NCBI GenBank assembly: GCA_902803245.1
Contig: CADCPJ010000391.1
Location: forward strand, 1-7,743
DNA: 7,743 nt
Reading direction: 5' to 3'
Origin: an uncultured Lachnospiraceae bacterium
GTDB taxonomy: Bacteria > Bacillota > Clostridia > Lachnospirales > Lachnospiraceae
Under the pieces are notes generated by a model, which was not told where the DNA came from, made no database searches, and was given only the letters and a program-made list of their open reading frames with translations. Each line of letters starts with the position of its first letter. Position 1 is the first letter of the stretch. This document shows positions 1 to 6,052 of the stretch, one piece after another. The position numbers and the translations under genes are program-made.

Positions 1-136
1 AGCAGAAGCAACGCTCAACACATAAGAAGCAGAAGCAACACCCATCACAGCAGAAGCAGAAGCAACGCTCAACACATAAGAAGCAGAAGCAACGCCCAAT
101 ACATTAAGAAGCAGAAGCAACACCCATCACAGCAGA
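1..136. repeat. Tandem array of five 27/28-bp units upstream of thrC
   Basis: Five head-to-tail units lie at 1-27, 28-54, 55-81, 82-109 and 110-136. All begin with AGCAGAAGCAAC. Units 1, 3 and 4 continue as type A (GCTCAACACATAAGA or a variant) and units 2 and 5 as type B (ACCCATCACAGCAGA), so the order is A-B-A-A'-B. The fourth unit has one extra base (28 bp). The array stops directly before the thrC Shine-Dalgarno site. It may continue left of the window. On the + strand, frame 1 is open from the window edge to TAA at 145-147, so these bases could be the repetitive C-terminal tail of an upstream gene. The 28-bp unit breaks the nonapeptide register, which makes non-coding intergenic repeats more likely. 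Confidence 0.9.
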
Positions 137-152
137 AACAGGAGTAAATGAT

Positions 153-1640
153 ATGGATATCCGCTTTAGGAGCACGAGAAGCGAACTCGAAGTCACGGCG
201 TCGCAGGCGATACTGCAGGGACTTGGCAAAGACGGGGGACTCTTTGTCCCGACCGCGATCCCTAAGCTCACCGAGTCCTTTGAGGCGCTCGCGCAGATGA
301 ACTACCGCGAGCTTGCCTATGCGGTCATGAGCAAATTCCTCACGGATTTCACCGGGGAGGAGCTGCTCGCCTGCATCGAAGGAGCATACGACTCCAAGTT
401 CGACAGCCCGCTCATCGCCCCGCTCGTGAAGGCGGACGGAGCGTATTATCTCGAGCTCTTCCACGGATCCACCATCGCATTTAAGGATATGGCCCTGTCC
501 ATCCTCCCTTACCTCATGACGACGGCGGCGAAGAAAAACGGCGTGGACAAAAAGATTGTGATCCTGACCGCCACTTCCGGGGACACGGGAAAGGCCGCGA
601 TGGCAGGCTTTGCCGATGTGCCGGGAACGGAGATCATCGTGTTCTACCCGAAGGACGGCGTCTCCCATATCCAGGAGAGGCAGATGGTCACCCAGAGAGG
701 GGAGAACACCCACGTCGTGGCCATCCGCGGGAACTTCGACGACGCGCAGACAGCCGTGAAGAAGATGTTTAACGATCCTGCCATGAACGCGAAGATCGAG
801 GCGGCCGGTTGCCAGTTCTCCTCGGCGAATTCCATCAATATCGGGAGGCTCATCCCGCAGGTGGTATATTATGTTTACTCCTACGCGCAGCTCGTAAAGC
901 GGGGGGAGATCCGCGCCGGGGACGAGATCAACATCACGGTTCCCACCGGCAACTTCGGAAACATTCTGGCGGCATATTACGCGAAGCTCATGGGCCTTCC
1001 CGTAAAGAAGCTGATCTGCGCATCCAACATCAACAAGGTGCTCGCCGACTTCTTCGAGACAGGTGAGTACGACAGGAGGAGGGAATTCATCCTCACTTCT
1101 TCGCCGTCCATGGATATCCTGATCTCCAGCAACCTGGAGAGACTCATTTACCGGAGCACGGGAAATGATCCCGCGGCGTGCGCGGCATTTATGAAAAACT
1201 TAAGCGAAAGCGGCGGGTACAGGATCACTGAGGAAATGAAGAAAACCCTCGGGGATTTCCGGGGCGGCTTCGCGACGGAGGAGGAGAACTTCGCCGGTAT
1301 CCGCGCCCTCTATGAAAGAAGCGGCTATGTCATCGACACCCACACCGGCATCGCAAATGCCGTGTACCGCCGCTATGCCTCCGAGACGGGCGACAGGACG
1401 CCGACGGTCATCGCTTCCACCGCGAGCCCTTACAAGTTCGCCAATGCGGTGGCAGGGGCGATTGCGCCGGATAAGGCTGAGGGAAAGACCGACTTTGAGC
1501 TGATTGACGTATTAAAGGAGCTGTCCGGCGTCGCCGAGCCGCCCGCGATCACGGACATCCGCACCGCACCTGTGCGGCATAGCACCGTGTGTGATGTGGA
1601 CGAGATGCCGGAGACGGTGCTTCGCATACTGGGAATGTGA
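153..1640 (+). CDS. thrC: Threonine synthase
   Basis: A pyridoxal-phosphate enzyme of 495 aa that converts O-phospho-L-homoserine and water to L-threonine and phosphate, the last step of threonine synthesis in the cytosol. The PLP Schiff-base lysine is K111 in FHGSTIAFKD (about 103-112). SGDTG (142-146) and PTGNFGN (264-270) are the substrate and cofactor-phosphate loops. DTHTG (395-399) and STASPYKFA (422-430) are further conserved segments. The N-terminal segment with TASQAILQGL and DGGLFVP (15-33) is typical of the family. Length fits the long ThrC class with the FKD lysine motif. The start at 153 is supported by AGGAG at 140-144, 8 nt upstream. No homoserine dehydrogenase or kinase gene is in the window, so operon membership on the left is unknown. 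The gene directly follows a tandem repeat array. Confidence 0.96.
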   Translation: MDIRFRSTRSELEVTASQAILQGLGKDGGLFVPTAIPKLTESFEALAQMNYRELAYAVMSKFLTDFTGEELLACIEGAYDSKFDSPLIAPLVKADGAYYLELFHGSTIAFKDMALSILPYLMTTAAKKNGVDKKIVILTATSGDTGKAAMAGFADVPGTEIIVFYPKDGVSHIQERQMVTQRGENTHVVAIRGNFDDAQTAVKKMFNDPAMNAKIEAAGCQFSSANSINIGRLIPQVVYYVYSYAQLVKRGEIRAGDEINITVPTGNFGNILAAYYAKLMGLPVKKLICASNINKVLADFFETGEYDRRREFILTSSPSMDILISSNLERLIYRSTGNDPAACAAFMKNLSESGGYRITEEMKKTLGDFRGGFATEEENFAGIRALYERSGYVIDTHTGIANAVYRRYASETGDRTPTVIASTASPYKFANAVAGAIAPDKAEGKTDFELIDVLKELSGVAEPPAITDIRTAPVRHSTVCDVDEMPETVLRILGM

Positions 1641-1696
1641 CCCGCACAGGCGACGATCGCGGCTGCCGGTTCTATAAGAAGGATGCATGAACGGGC

Positions 1697-1810
1697 ATGA
1701 TGAAATGGGAGAGACTGCTGTTAAGGAGCAGGAAGGACGAACGAATTGGCGATGGTGAGATGGGAGAGACTGCTGTTAAGGAGCAGGAGGGACGAACGAA
1801 TTGGCGATGA
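1697..1810 (+). other. Possible 37-aa upstream ORF in the dgt repeat array
   Basis: ATG at 1697 opens a 37-codon frame beginning MMKWERLLLRSRKDERIG, which resembles the start of Dgt (MMKWEKLLSRRRIG, residues 6-19). Its stop TGA at 1808-1810 overlaps the ATG of the next repeat unit at 1807 (ATGA). The upstream bases AAGAAGG (1676-1682) are a weak Shine-Dalgarno about 14 nt away, which is too far for efficient initiation. It may be only a relic of duplication. Translation is unproven. Confidence 0.3.
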
Positions 1811-1865
1811 TGAGATGCGAGAGACTGCTGTTAAGGAGCAGGAAGGATGCATGAACGGGCGATGA
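1752..1865 (+). other. Possible 37-aa upstream ORF abutting the dgt start
   Basis: ATG at 1752, in the second repeat unit, opens a 37-codon frame beginning MVRWERLLLRSRRDERIG. It ends with TGA at 1863-1865, overlapping the alternative dgt start ATG at 1862 as ATGA. This is the layout seen in translational coupling. A Shine-Dalgarno AAGGAG (1723-1728) lies 23 nt upstream, which is distant. A third, 15-codon frame starts at 1807 and ends at 1854. Whether any of these is translated cannot be told from the sequence. Confidence 0.3.
1833..1838 (+). promoter_or_regulatory. Shine-Dalgarno site deciding the dgt start
   Basis: AAGGAG ends 8 nt before ATG 1847 and supports that start over the in-frame ATGs at 1862 and 1865, which would be at 23 nt or more. 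The same hexamer is repeated in units 1 and 2 of the array (1723-1728 and 1778-1783). There the base triplet at the expected start is ACG instead of ATG. Confidence 0.7.
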
Positions 1866-3259
1866 TGAAATGGGAGAAACTGCTTTCCAGGAGGCGGATC
1901 GGGAAGGAAGAGCAATCCGCCGCAAAGAAGGATCTGCGGAGTGAGTTCGAGAAGGACTACCACAGGATTATTGTGAGCGCGTCATTTCGCCGGCTTCAGG
2001 ACAAGACGCAGGTGTTTCCCCTCGACCGGAGCGACTTCATCCGCACCCGCCTGACCCACTCCCTTGAGGTGTCCTCGATCGGCAGATCGCTGGCCCAGAA
2101 CATCGGCACGTCGATCGCGGAGGAGGGACTCGACCCTTCCTTTACAGACAGCCACAAGAGGGACATCTGCGACATCCTGCAGTGCGCAGGGCTGATACAC
2201 GACATCGGAAACCCGCCGTTCGGACACTTCGGAGAGGAATCGATCCGGGAGTGGTTTGCGGGGAAGCTTCCGGAGCTGACGGCACTCGGAAAGCCGGTCA
2301 GGGAGATCCTGACAAAGCAGCAGTATGAGGACCTGCTTCATTTTGAGGGAAATGCGCAGGGGCTCAGGATGGTGACCCGCCTGGATTACCCGGCCGAGCG
2401 GTACGGGATGAACCTGACGTGCGGGCTGATCTCCGCCATGATCAAATACCCGACGCCTTCGACGGCGGTCGACGCGGGGTCGAAGGACCTGAAGCGGAGA
2501 AAAGCGGGCTATTTTTCGTCCGAGGAGGAGATCTTCCGGATGATCGACGAGGAGTGCGGCACCGATGGAGCCAGAAATCCCCTGACCCTCATCCTCGAGG
2601 CGGCGGACGACATCGCCTACGCGACGGCGGATATCGAGGACGCATTCAAGAAAGGATTCTTCAGCTACGGCACATTGACGGAGGAGCTGCAGCTGCGCGG
2701 GGTCGCAAAGCCGCTCAGGGAAAAGCTCGGAGACAATTTTGACCTGGCCCGGCTCACGGGCCTCATGGGCCCGGACGAGTACGCTGTCCGGACCTGGCTG
2801 AGACAGATGCAGGACTACCTCATCGTGGCTGCAACGGAAGGCTTCACCGCGAATTACGGCGCTATTATGGAGGGCAGGTTTGGCGGGGAGCTGATCAGCG
2901 GGCGCGGCCCGTCGACGCTTTTAAAGGCGCTGAAGCAGATCGCCTACGACTACGCATTTACATCGATGTCGATCTTTAAGACGGAGATCGCGGCCAACCA
3001 CGTCCTCACTTACCTTCTGGACATCCTCGTGCCCGCGGCCCTTGCATATGACAGCGGGGAGCGGATCGGGCTCATGGAAGAGAAGTACCTGTCCCTCATT
3101 CCGGAGAACTACCGGCAGGTGTACCAAAAATGGTCAAGCGGCCTTGGCGGCGGGGAGCGGTGCTTCGGGCGGATCCTTCTGGCGACGGATACGATCAGCG
3201 GCATGACGGATTCCTATGCCAGGGACCTCTACACGGAGCTCACCGGGATCAGCAGCTAA
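1847..3259 (+). CDS. dgt: Deoxyguanosinetriphosphate triphosphohydrolase-like HD protein
   Basis: A cytosolic metal-dependent HD-superfamily hydrolase of 470 aa. The family cleaves dNTPs, classically dGTP, to deoxynucleoside and triphosphate and so tunes nucleotide pools. HD metal ligands are visible as H71 (RTRLTHSLEV), H118-D119 (GLIHDIGNPPFGHFGE) and D255 (EAADDIAYATADIEDA). DKTQVFPLD (52-60) just ahead of the first histidine is also typical. Length is in the family's 440-505 range. Start 1847 has the best Shine-Dalgarno. Family members often begin near the M-x-W-E-x-L-L motif, so M6 or M7 (1862, 1865) is a real alternative. The N-terminal codons are the last unit of a tandem repeat. True substrate preference cannot be read from the sequence, because many homologues act on several dNTPs. 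Confidence 0.93.
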   Translation: MHERAMMKWEKLLSRRRIGKEEQSAAKKDLRSEFEKDYHRIIVSASFRRLQDKTQVFPLDRSDFIRTRLTHSLEVSSIGRSLAQNIGTSIAEEGLDPSFTDSHKRDICDILQCAGLIHDIGNPPFGHFGEESIREWFAGKLPELTALGKPVREILTKQQYEDLLHFEGNAQGLRMVTRLDYPAERYGMNLTCGLISAMIKYPTPSTAVDAGSKDLKRRKAGYFSSEEEIFRMIDEECGTDGARNPLTLILEAADDIAYATADIEDAFKKGFFSYGTLTEELQLRGVAKPLREKLGDNFDLARLTGLMGPDEYAVRTWLRQMQDYLIVAATEGFTANYGAIMEGRFGGELISGRGPSTLLKALKQIAYDYAFTSMSIFKTEIAANHVLTYLLDILVPAALAYDSGERIGLMEEKYLSLIPENYRQVYQKWSSGLGGGERCFGRILLATDTISGMTDSYARDLYTELTGISS

Positions 3260-3276
3260 ACCGCCCTTTTGTTGCC

Positions 3277-3305
3277 TTGACCCGTATCATGGAATCGTTT
3301 ATAAT
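3277..3305 (+). promoter_or_regulatory. Strong SigA-type promoter for the intergenic RNA
   Basis: The -35 box is TTGACC (3277-3282) and the -10 box is a perfect TATAAT (3300-3305), separated by an optimal 17 nt. A start 6-7 nt after the -10 falls at about 3311-3312, which is where the 5' arm of the long-range stem of the downstream RNA begins. It lies 18 nt after the dgt stop codon. Confidence 0.85.
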
Positions 3306-3311
3306 TGATTT

Positions 3312-3488
3312 ACCTGGAATGTGCGATCCCCTATTTTATTCTGAACCTACACTAGACATAAGGGATTCCTACATAGCCGGCTTCGATGTCAGGCCTCATC
3401 TCCGTACAGAGGAAGGCAGAGAGCCGGGTGCGGTTACCCACCTGGCGCAGGCTAGGTGTCAGTTCTATAGGAACGGCATTCCGGGATA
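3312..3488 (+). ncRNA. Structured non-coding RNA, family not confirmed (raiA-motif-like candidate)
   Basis: A closing stem is formed by CCTGGAATG (3313-3321) and CATTCCGGG (3477-3485), nine pairs with one G-U, beginning at the predicted transcription start. Inside are an ATCCC/GGGAT hairpin (3326-3330 with 3362-3366), CCGGCT/AGCCGG (3377-3382 with 3422-3427), GGGT/ACCC (3426-3429 with 3436-3439), CACCT/AGGTG (3439-3443 with 3454-3458) and GTTC/GAAC (3462-3465 with 3471-3474). Several alternative complementarities suggest pseudoknots. Size (about 175 nt, or 215 with the 3' hairpin) and complexity recall the raiA RNA motif of Clostridia. 6S RNA is the main alternative, but the multibranched interior does not suit it well. 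The family assignment is memory-based and uncertain. No RNase P, tmRNA or SRP signature was found, and no T-box. A reading frame is open across it but lacks a Shine-Dalgarno. Confidence 0.7.
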
Positions 3489-3489
3489 T

Positions 3490-3525
3490 GAAAAGAGTCA
3501 TGGATATGACTCTTTCATTGTGTTC
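3490..3525 (+). terminator. Hairpin after the ncRNA, possible intrinsic terminator
   Basis: GAAAAGAGTCAT (3490-3501) pairs with ATGACTCTTTC (3506-3516), 11 pairs with one bulged A and a GGAT tetraloop. It is followed by moderately T-rich sequence (ATTGTGTTCTTG) rather than a clean T tract. Its place right after the closing stem fits termination of the intergenic RNA, giving a transcript of about 214 nt. It could instead be a stable 3' stem or a processing site. Confidence 0.45.
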
Positions 3526-3587
3526 TTGTACTGGTTAACCCTGGTAATTGCCGAAGGCTTCTGCCCGGATTAACTGCATATAGGGGA

Positions 3588-3622
3588 AACGGGATTATCT
3601 GCTTTTGCAGGCAAGTTCCGTT
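3588..3622 (+). other. Hairpin in the galM leader
   Basis: AACGGGA (3588-3594) pairs with TTCCGTT (3616-3622), with an inner CTGC-TTTT-GCAG stem-loop (3599-3610). No T tract follows, so it is not a standard terminator. It overlaps the candidate galM -35 box. A smaller hairpin with bulged bases lies at 3551-3568. No known riboswitch consensus was recognised. Confidence 0.4.
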
Positions 3623-3634
3623 AACGACTATATA
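3605..3634 (+). promoter_or_regulatory. Candidate galM promoter
   Basis: TTGCAG (3605-3610) and TATATA (3629-3634) are separated by 18 nt, giving a start near 3641 and a short leader. The match is modest and could be chance in an AT-richer stretch. The galM Shine-Dalgarno AAGGA (3650-3654) ends 9 nt before ATG 3664. Confidence 0.35.
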
Positions 3635-3663
3635 AAACCATGATAGGATAAGGAAAGGAATTC

Positions 3664-4710
3664 ATGAAGATCGAAAGCAGTTCATTTGGAACGACGGAGG
3701 GCGGCTGTCCGGTAACCGCCTATACGATTACCAACAATCAGGGAGCATACATCACCGTGATCGACTACGGCGCGGTTCTTAAGAACATCGGCATGCCGGA
3801 CAGGAACGGAAAGATCATCGATGTGGCTCTCGGCTACGACAATGTTGCCTCCTACGAGGTCAACCCGCCTCATTTCGGGGCGACGATCGGGCGCAACGGC
3901 AACCGCATCGAGGGCGGGGCGTTCAGCCTCGAGGGCGTCGATTACCAGCTCGCGAAAAATGAAAATGACCGCAACAATCTTCACAGCGGACCGGACGGCT
4001 ATGAGTTCCGGATGTGGAATGCAAAGGCGGACGAGACGAACGGCTGCGTCTCCTTCTCGCTTTTAAGCCCCGACAAGGACCAGGGGTTCCCGGGAGAATT
4101 CCGCGTGACCGTGACCTACATGCTGACCGAGTCCAACAAGGTAAAGATTCATTACGAGGGAAGGTGCGACCGCGCGACCATCGCGAATATGACCAACCAC
4201 TCGTATTTCAACCTGAACGGACACGACTCGGGCTCCGTCATGGAGCACCTCCTTCAGATCGATGCCGACGGCTTCGTCCCTGTCGATGAGTACTCGATCC
4301 CTTACGGGACGGTCGAGAACGTCGAGGGAACGCCGTTCGACTTCAGGAAGGCAAAGAGGATCGGCCTCGATGCCGGCACAAAGGACGAGCAGCTTGAGCA
4401 CACCGGCGGATACGACCACAACTTTGCATTAAACGGCACGGGACTCAGAAACGTTGCCTTTGCGGCGGGAAACCTAAGCGGGATCACGATGCAGGTCATG
4501 ACGGATCTGCCGGGCATCCAGTTCTACGCCGGCAACATGATCAGCGGACCTGCCGGAAAGGGCGGAACCGTCTACAAGCCGCACGACGGGTTCTGTCTTG
4601 AGACGCAGTATTTCCCGAACAGCGTCAACGTGCTCGCTTTCGAGAGCCCGAAGCTCCCGGAGGGAGAGGTCTACAGCACGACGACCTGCTACACGTTCGG
4701 CGTCGAATAA
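3664..4710 (+). CDS. galM: Aldose 1-epimerase (galactose mutarotase)
   Basis: A 348-aa cytosolic enzyme that interconverts the alpha and beta anomers of aldoses such as galactose and glucose, feeding the Leloir pathway. The catalytic residues known for GalM can be placed: general acid H179 in NMTNHSYFNLNGH, H107 in NNLHSG, general base E313 in CLETQYFPNS, plus substrate contacts R81 (GRNGNRIEGG) and D251 (GGYDHNF). Length matches the family (about 340-350). Start 3664 has a purine-rich AAGGAAAGG just upstream. No galK, galT or galE is nearby, so a role as a stand-alone mutarotase is likely. The gene probably has its own promoter because it follows a structured RNA and a terminator-like hairpin. 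Some homologues act on other sugars, and the sequence does not decide between them. Confidence 0.96.
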   Translation: MKIESSSFGTTEGGCPVTAYTITNNQGAYITVIDYGAVLKNIGMPDRNGKIIDVALGYDNVASYEVNPPHFGATIGRNGNRIEGGAFSLEGVDYQLAKNENDRNNLHSGPDGYEFRMWNAKADETNGCVSFSLLSPDKDQGFPGEFRVTVTYMLTESNKVKIHYEGRCDRATIANMTNHSYFNLNGHDSGSVMEHLLQIDADGFVPVDEYSIPYGTVENVEGTPFDFRKAKRIGLDAGTKDEQLEHTGGYDHNFALNGTGLRNVAFAAGNLSGITMQVMTDLPGIQFYAGNMISGPAGKGGTVYKPHDGFCLETQYFPNSVNVLAFESPKLPEGEVYSTTTCYTFGVE

Positions 4711-4730
4711 ATCAGACAGTATTCAATCGG

Positions 4731-4745
4731 ATTGCCTTTGGCAAT
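4731..4745 (+). other. Small hairpin between galM and yihY
   Basis: ATTGCC-TTT-GGCAAT is a perfect six-pair stem with a three-base loop. No T-run follows, so it is unlikely to stop transcription. It may only stabilise or process a galM-yihY transcript. The 61-bp gap shows no convincing promoter. Confidence 0.35.
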
Positions 4746-4771
4746 AGGATGATCAGAGCAAAGGCACATAA

Positions 4772-6052
4772 GTGATCAAAAATGTTTTAAAGATTATCGG
4801 CTCCTTCTTCGGAAGAATGCAGCAGGATCACATGGGCGCATATGCAGCAACATGCGCCTATTTTATTATGATTTCATTTGTGCCTTTCCTGATGATCTTC
4901 ATGGCCCTTGCGGGGACGTTCCACTCCGACGTGCCCGCGATCATGGAGGGGTTTCTTTCGATCATTCCGTCCGGCTTAAAAGCTTATGTCGGGGCCGTGA
5001 TCGAGGAAGTGGGTTCCAAGTCGTATGTCTTTGTGCCGCTGTCGGTTCTTGTCCTTGTGTGGTCCGCGGCGAAGCTCTTTCACGCGCTGACCAACGGGCT
5101 CAACGTGATCAGCAGGGTGCAGGAGACGAGAGGCTGGTTCTACTTAAGACTCCGCTCCGTGATGCTTGTGCTCGTGTTCTTCGTGTTCATCTGGATCGCG
5201 CTCGTCATGAACATGTTCGGGCAGAACATCGAGGAGTGGTTTCATTCGACATTTCCGAGGATTCATGATATCCTGCGCTTTCTCTACTCCTTCCGGGCTC
5301 TCTTCGGCTACTTCGGACTCATTCTTCTGTTCCTCTTCATATACAAGTTTCTTCCGAACTGCCGCTATACGTTCCGGAGCCAGTTCCCCGGCGCGCTCAT
5401 CGTCTCGACGGTATGGATGTTCTTCTCGTACCTCATGTCGCTCTACTATGAGCACAACCGCAACTTCAATGATATGTACGGGAGCATGACGGGCATGATC
5501 CTTGCCATGATCTGGCTGTATTTCTGCGCCTACTTCCTTCTCTTCGGGGCAGAACTGAACCGGGTGCTCTACGAGGACCCGGAGGACAACGTGTTCATCA
5601 ACACGCTCGATGTTGTGAAGGACGCGACGGCGAAGAAGAAACAGCAGATCGCAGAGGAGCTGGACGAGCACTCGGTGTGGAGACCTCTCGCAGACGAGGA
5701 GGCGGAGCTGCCCGTCTACCAGCCCAAGGACATTGAGATCAGGTGGCTCGACGAGAATGAAGAGGAGATGAAGTCGGCGCAGGTCTTCCTTGAGGCCCTC
5801 GCGAGAAATGCGAAAATGCCCGGGGCAGCGGCCGATCCGATCGCGGCCGGGATCGTCCATCCGCTTAAGGACGGGATGGCAGAAGAGGAAGAGGCGCATC
5901 TTGCAGCAAAGAAGAAGGAAGAGCGCAGATTCGAGGAGGGCGGCTGGACTTGCGGCGTCATCCTCAACGATCAAGTGGTCAGCGGGACATCCGATAAGGA
6001 TCCCGATGAGAAAGTAGTAAACCTGGCAGGAGGCAGCAATGAGTGGAATTGA
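4772..6052 (+). CDS. yihY: YihY/BrkB family inner-membrane protein with charged C-terminal tail
   Basis: A 426-aa membrane protein of the YihY/BrkB (once 'ribonuclease BN-like') family, whose molecular function is unsettled. About six membrane segments are visible, near residues 28-50, 84-104, 128-150, 176-194, 206-224 and 241-263. The family signature at the end of the domain is present: YGSMTGMILAMIWLY (236-250) and LFGAELNRVLYEDP (257-270). GTG at 4772 was chosen because it keeps the N-terminal amphipathic segment IKNVLKIIGSFFGRM usual in the family and has AAAGG (4760-4764) 7 nt upstream. ATG 4817 is the alternative. Residues 271-426 form a long hydrophilic, acidic and lysine-rich tail. 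It is absent from short members such as E. coli YihY (about 290 aa) and shows no recognised domain. Its last 14 bases overlap pheS. Confidence 0.88.
   Translation: MIKNVLKIIGSFFGRMQQDHMGAYAATCAYFIMISFVPFLMIFMALAGTFHSDVPAIMEGFLSIIPSGLKAYVGAVIEEVGSKSYVFVPLSVLVLVWSAAKLFHALTNGLNVISRVQETRGWFYLRLRSVMLVLVFFVFIWIALVMNMFGQNIEEWFHSTFPRIHDILRFLYSFRALFGYFGLILLFLFIYKFLPNCRYTFRSQFPGALIVSTVWMFFSYLMSLYYEHNRNFNDMYGSMTGMILAMIWLYFCAYFLLFGAELNRVLYEDPEDNVFINTLDVVKDATAKKKQQIAEELDEHSVWRPLADEEAELPVYQPKDIEIRWLDENEEEMKSAQVFLEALARNAKMPGAAADPIAAGIVHPLKDGMAEEEEAHLAAKKKEERRFEEGGWTCGVILNDQVVSGTSDKDPDEKVVNLAGGSNEWN

Larger units (their letters stand above)
1684..1902 (+). repeat. Four tandem 55-bp units duplicating the dgt translation start region
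   Basis: Units lie at 1684-1737 (54 bp), 1738-1792, 1793-1847 and 1848-1902 (55 bp each). The first three share a near-identical tail, GAGACTGCTGTTAAGGAGCA followed by GGAAGGA or GGAGGGA, which contains a Shine-Dalgarno AAGGAG. The fourth unit is the 5' coding end of dgt itself and its tail is diverged. Units 1 and 4 share the head TGCATGAACGGGC. Units 2 and 3 share a different head, CGAACGAATTGGC. All four retain an ATG at the same unit position, 15 nt past the expected spaced start (1697, 1752, 1807, 1862), followed by codons related to the dgt N-terminus. The unit length is 3n+1, so successive copies are in successive frames. The simplest reading is tandem duplication of the dgt start followed by divergence. 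The remainder of the thrC-dgt gap (1641-1683) shows no clear terminator or promoter. Confidence 0.93.

Noticed and set aside
69..713. Long minus-strand open frame (214 codons) antisense to thrC, starting in the repeat array.
   Set aside because: It is the mirror of strong thrC coding sequence in a GC-rich genome, with no family motif and a low-complexity Leu/Cys end from the repeats.
1641..1683. TATAAG at 1673-1678 as a possible -10 box for dgt.
   Set aside because: No acceptable -35 box at the right distance, and the match is weak.
3289..3573. A 94-codon + strand frame (ATG 3289, or 84 codons from ATG 3319) open across the intergenic RNA, part of a longer open frame entering from dgt.
   Set aside because: No Shine-Dalgarno before either ATG. 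The first ATG lies between the -35 and -10 boxes and would not be transcribed from that promoter. The promoter plus long-range stem explains the region better. A small protein cannot be fully excluded without homology data.
3312..3663. Possible T-box, purine, FMN or cobalamin riboswitch controlling galM.
   Set aside because: None of the conserved motifs of these classes could be found, and a terminator-like hairpin and long spacer separate the structured RNA from galM.
4711..4771. Hairpin at 4731-4745 as the galM terminator.
   Set aside because: No T tract follows the six-pair stem.
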